From: JAOUEA01 sp041287635
GTDB taxonomy: Bacteria > Actinomycetota > UBA4738 > HRBIN12
Length of the DNA: 8,354 nt
Direction of reading: 5' to 3'
NCBI GenBank assembly: GCA_041287635.1
Contig: JBGGNG010000053.1
Coordinates: 1-8,354, forward strand
The translations under genes and the position numbers were made by a program. A model generated the notes under the pieces. It made no database searches and was not told the origin of the DNA. It saw nothing but the letters and a program-made list of their open reading frames with translations. This document shows, in pieces, positions 6,328 to 8,354 of this stretch; within the stretch, counting starts at the first letter, position 1, and each line of letters opens with the position of its first letter.

Positions 6328-6637
6328 GAGCCCGGTAGGGCGCGTTCTTCGCGATGGCCTGATCGATGTCCTCGGCCGAGATCAGCACGACCGTCTCGAT
6401 GTTCACGGCGCCCGAGGCGGCGACCGCGGTGGCCACCGACGCGGCGGTGATCTGATCGGGCATCTCGGCGATCACGTAGGCGTCGGTGTCGCCGAACGCG
6501 AAATCGAACGACGGGATCGACCCGCCCATCTCGGCGGCCATCTTCTCGATGAAGGTACGACGACTGACGGCACCTTCCTTCATGACACCCTGCATCCCGT
6601 CCTTCGTGTAGCTGACCTTGAACATGAACCTGGCCAT
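6317..6637 (-). CDS. GYD-domain protein
   Basis: A 106-aa single-domain protein of the GYD family, small ferredoxin-fold proteins of unknown function. The pattern MARFMFKVSYTKDGMQGVMKEGAVSRR (1-27), then FIEKMAAEMGG (29-39), FDFAFGDTDAYVIAEMPD (44-61) and AASGAVNIETVVLISAEDID (73-92), follows the family closely from end to end. Family length is usually about 95-110 aa, so this copy is full length. The ATG at 6637 is chosen because the family begins there and an AGGGGGAAG ribosome binding site lies just upstream. The gene lies 88 bp downstream of the DUF5319 gene on the same strand and converges on ligD, sharing CTAG with its stop. No catalytic residues can be pointed to; a dimeric ligand-binding or monooxygenase-like role is only a guess. 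Confidence 0.88.
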   Translation of the reverse strand: MARFMFKVSYTKDGMQGVMKEGAVSRRTFIEKMAAEMGGSIPSFDFAFGDTDAYVIAEMPDQITAASVATAVAASGAVNIETVVLISAEDIDQAIAKNAPYRAPGA

Positions 6638-6656
6638 GCGACTTCCCCCTCTCGAG

Positions 6657-6673
6657 GCACGCGAGATGCGTGC
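6657..6673 (-). other. Small hairpin upstream of the GYD gene
   Basis: A 6-bp perfect inverted repeat has arms at 6657-6662 and 6668-6673 with a 5-nt loop. It lies in the 88-bp gap between the DUF5319 stop and the GYD start, just upstream of the GYD ribosome binding site. It has no T-run. It could be a leader structure, a weak terminator of the DUF5319 transcript, or chance in GC-rich DNA. Confidence 0.25.
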
Positions 6674-6725
6674 GGACCCCATCGTGCGCCCGGCCCGACG
6701 GTCGCGCAACCCGACCAGACGGTTG

Positions 6726-7241
6726 TCAGAAGGGCTCGTAGCCCGCGCGCACGAGCAGCGCGCGCACGTCGCGCTCGTCGAAGCCGCGGTCGAGCAGCTC
6801 TCGGTACAGGCGCACCGTGGCGAGCGTGCGGCCGCACGTCGGGCAGAACGCGAACGCCTCGTCGAACGGTGTCTCGCACCAGGGACACTGCGTGACCTCG
6901 ATGCGCTTGTCGGGCTCGAGCCCGGCGTCGGCCACGGCGTCGACGTAGCCCTTGCCGTAGTCCCATTGGATGTACTCGTCCTCGACGAGGTCGAATGCGG
7001 GCTCGTGCGGCCTCGGCTCGCCGGTGGTCAGCATCTGCTCGAGGTTGTCGCGCAGCAGCTCCCACTCGAAGTAGTGGTTCGTGCCGCAGTCCTGGCAGGC
7101 GATCACGACACCCTTCACGCCCTGGGGCGAGAACACCGTGCGCATCGCGGCCAGGTCGTCGAGGTCGGCCTCGATGTCGCGGCGTTCCTCCGGGGAGAGC
7201 TCGAACGGCTCGTCCTGCTCGGGATCCATCTCGAATTCCAT
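6726..7241 (-). CDS. DUF5319 protein with C-terminal zinc ribbon
   Basis: A 171-aa acidic soluble protein. Residues about 13-106 match DUF5319, a family confined to Actinomycetota (Mycobacterium tuberculosis Rv3412 is a member as I recall it). The shared parts are the helical ERRDIEADLDDLAAM, GVKGVVIACQDCGTNHYFEWELLRDNL with a CxxC pair at 49 and 52, and RPHEPAFDLVEDEYIQWDYGKGYVDA. After this comes an extension: CPWC (119-122) and CPTC (133-136) form a four-Cys zinc ribbon, followed by a charged helical tail ending ALLVRAGYEPF. The short mycobacterial member ends before this ribbon. The preceding gene ends TAG at 7250-7248; a GTG at 7247 directly abuts it, but the ATG at 7241 is preferred because TAGGTGAG just upstream can act as ribosome binding site. 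The two starts differ by two residues. It is probably translated from the PIG-L transcript. Function unknown; nucleic-acid or protein binding is plausible. Confidence 0.85.
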   Translation of the reverse strand: MEFEMDPEQDEPFELSPEERRDIEADLDDLAAMRTVFSPQGVKGVVIACQDCGTNHYFEWELLRDNLEQMLTTGEPRPHEPAFDLVEDEYIQWDYGKGYVDAVADAGLEPDKRIEVTQCPWCETPFDEAFAFCPTCGRTLATVRLYRELLDRGFDERDVRALLVRAGYEPF

Positions 7242-7247
7242 GCTCAC

Positions 7248-7958
7248 CTATTCATCGTCGTCCGAGAAGCGGAACGCCTTGAAGGCCTCGGCGTACTCGA
7301 CGCCGGCCTCCTCGCCGACGTTCCGGGCGCGCTCACGTACCCACGGGGCCGCGGCTTCACCTTCCTCGGAGGCGTGCTGGGCGAGCGCGGCGATCTTCGT
7401 GTCGATCGTGTCGGTGATGTCGACGTAGGTGTCGGGCTCGTTGCTCGACAGCCAGAGGTTCGGGATCTCGTAGGGCTCGATCCCCTCGTCCTCGAGCTCT
7501 TGGAACATCACGCGCGTGGGCGAGTCCGGCATCACGGCGGTGAGCGCGAGCAGTCCAGCCTGCTTGTGGTCCCAGTGGTTGATGTAGCCCTGGCCGGACC
7601 AGAGGCGTGACGGATCGGAGGCAACGAGCACCTCGGGCCGCACGCGGCGCACCTCGCGGGTGACCTTCTTCCGTGTCGCGGGCGTGACCTCGAGCAGGCC
7701 GTCCGTCTCCCCCAGGAACGTGACGCTCTTCACGCCGAGCACATCGGCGGCGGCTCGTTGCTCCCGCTCACGGATCGGCGCGACCTCATCGCGGTCGGCG
7801 CCCGGCTCGTTGGACCCTGCCGACCCGTCGGTGCAGACGACGTAATGCACCTCACAGCCGTCGCGCGCCCACTTCGCGATCGTGCCACCGCACATGAACT
7901 CCGCGTCGTCGGGGTGCGCGAAGAGCACGAGCGCGCTCGAGAAGGAGGGTTCCCGCAT
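7248..7958 (-). CDS. PIG-L (LmbE) family zinc N-deacetylase
   Basis: A 236-aa cytosolic deacetylase-family protein. The signature AHPDDAEFMCGGTI (14-27) and the downstream INHWDHKQAG (126-135) give the expected zinc ligands His15, Asp18 and His131, with Asp17 as likely general base by analogy with MshB. The segment VVCTDGSAGSNEPGADRDEVAPIREREQRAAADVLGV (40-76) is also typical. The family removes acetyl groups from GlcNAc-containing substrates such as mycothiol precursors, bacillithiol precursors or GPI intermediates; the substrate here cannot be read. The ATG at 7958 is chosen over one at 7997 because the motif starts close behind it, and a TAGGCT box lies 8 bases upstream, which would fall inside the longer frame. 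No Shine-Dalgarno is seen, so a leaderless mRNA is likely. The DUF5319 gene follows without a gap. All visible active-site residues are intact. Confidence 0.92.
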   Translation of the reverse strand: MREPSFSSALVLFAHPDDAEFMCGGTIAKWARDGCEVHYVVCTDGSAGSNEPGADRDEVAPIREREQRAAADVLGVKSVTFLGETDGLLEVTPATRKKVTREVRRVRPEVLVASDPSRLWSGQGYINHWDHKQAGLLALTAVMPDSPTRVMFQELEDEGIEPYEIPNLWLSSNEPDTYVDITDTIDTKIAALAQHASEEGEAAAPWVRERARNVGEEAGVEYAEAFKAFRFSDDDE

Positions 7959-7966
7959 GAGGGTCC

Positions 7967-7972
7967 AGCCTA
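7967..7972 (-). promoter_or_regulatory. Probable -10 box of the PIG-L gene (TAGGCT)
   Basis: On the minus strand TAGGCT fits TAnnnT and ends 8 bases before the chosen ATG at 7958. A transcript would start within a base or two of the start codon. It lies in the 81-bp divergent gap shared with the gene starting at 8040. No -35 element is evident. Confidence 0.4.
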
Positions 7973-8039
7973 GCGACCACGGAGCGGAAGGCACCATCGC
8001 CTGCGGGATACGGCGGCCGTTGCGTGGTTCGATGCGCGG

Positions 8040-8354
8040 GTGAGCGACGACGCCGCACGCATCGCGGAGCTCGAGCGCGGATTCCGACGCGACGGGCTCC
8101 CGAACCTGATCCTCGACTTCTCGGCGGCCGAGGACGTGTTCACACGCGCGATCCCGTTCCTGTCGCTCGTGTTCGTGCTCGAGATCGTGAACGCGATGGA
8201 CCTCGAGGCGTCGGCGTGGGTGAACCTGCTGTTCGCACTCGGCGGCGCCGCGATCCTGTTCGGCGCGTTCGGGGCGCTGAACGTCGCGCGCGGTCGCCCG
8301 TTCCTCTCGGTGCCCTCGCGGGTGGAGCGGCCCGAGCTCGCCGCGTTCGTCGTC
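8040..8354 (+). CDS. Integral membrane protein, 5' part only
   Basis: The first 105 codons of a gene that runs off the right edge. The product starts with a charged cytoplasmic amphipathic stretch (SDDAARIAELERGFRRDGLPNLILDFSAAEDVFTR), followed by two likely membrane helices at about 36-53 and 60-80. A basic-rich loop with RGRPFL (84-89) and VERPELAAFVV then leads toward a probable third helix. The pattern of a short helical N-terminus and FLSLVFVLEIVNAM resembles conserved actinobacterial multi-pass membrane proteins of unknown function, but I do not recognise a named family. The GTG at 8040 is the first start codon before continuous coding sequence. No Shine-Dalgarno is visible, and a weak TTCGAT six bases upstream could mark a leaderless promoter. 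It is divergent from the PIG-L gene. Confidence 0.7.
   Translation, partial: MSDDAARIAELERGFRRDGLPNLILDFSAAEDVFTRAIPFLSLVFVLEIVNAMDLEASAWVNLLFALGGAAILFGAFGALNVARGRPFLSVPSRVERPELAAFVV

Noticed and set aside
14..7958. A mycothiol pathway locus, from an MshD-like tandem GNAT and an MshB-like PIG-L protein.
   Set aside because: The two genes lie about 6.3 kb apart in separate transcription units, both families are broad, and no MshA or MshC gene is visible.

Overview
The window is dense, high-GC DNA with strong G/C bias at third codon positions, frequent GTG starts and several starts without a Shine-Dalgarno sequence that sit just after a TAGnnT box. The gene families (Ku with a Lys/Ala tail, LigD in POL-PE-LIG order, DUF5319, DUF6457) point to Actinomycetota. 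A deep-branching class such as Acidimicrobiia or Thermoleophilia is possible, but I cannot place it further by reading alone. No tRNA, rRNA, CRISPR array, insertion sequence or prophage gene is visible. No gene-free stretch exceeds 300 bases.

Left part (14-3615, all minus strand). Transcription runs right to left: a spermidine-synthase-like SAM-fold protein, a gap of about 150 bp, a four-helix membrane protein, a DUF6457 protein 5 bp further on, then ku with its own TAGGAT box, 5'-leader hairpin and strong ribosome binding site, and finally a tandem-GNAT acetyltransferase that overlaps ku by 4 bp (GTGA).

Centre (3756-6320, plus strand). ligD encodes a complete three-module bacterial NHEJ ligase: primase-polymerase, 3'-phosphoesterase and ATP-dependent ligase. 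It starts divergently from the spermidine-synthase-like gene, from a probable leaderless promoter. Its stop codon overlaps the stop of the convergent GYD-domain gene by 4 bp (CTAG), inside the 3-nt loop of an 8-bp all-GC inverted repeat.

Right part (6317-7958, minus strand). A PIG-L/LmbE deacetylase is followed directly by a DUF5319 protein carrying an extra C-terminal zinc ribbon, then by the GYD-domain protein. At 8040 a divergent membrane-protein gene begins and runs off the window.

The functional core is a two-component NHEJ break-repair island. Ku binds DNA ends and recruits LigD, which trims, fills and seals them. The genes between ku and ligD are conserved actinobacterial families of unknown role with no established repair link. 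I do not see a clearly new multi-gene system. The points most worth checking are the acetyltransferase translationally coupled to a lysine-tailed Ku, the hairpin centred on the shared ligD/GYD stop codons, the hairpin at the predicted 5' end of the ku mRNA, and the zinc-ribbon form of DUF5319.
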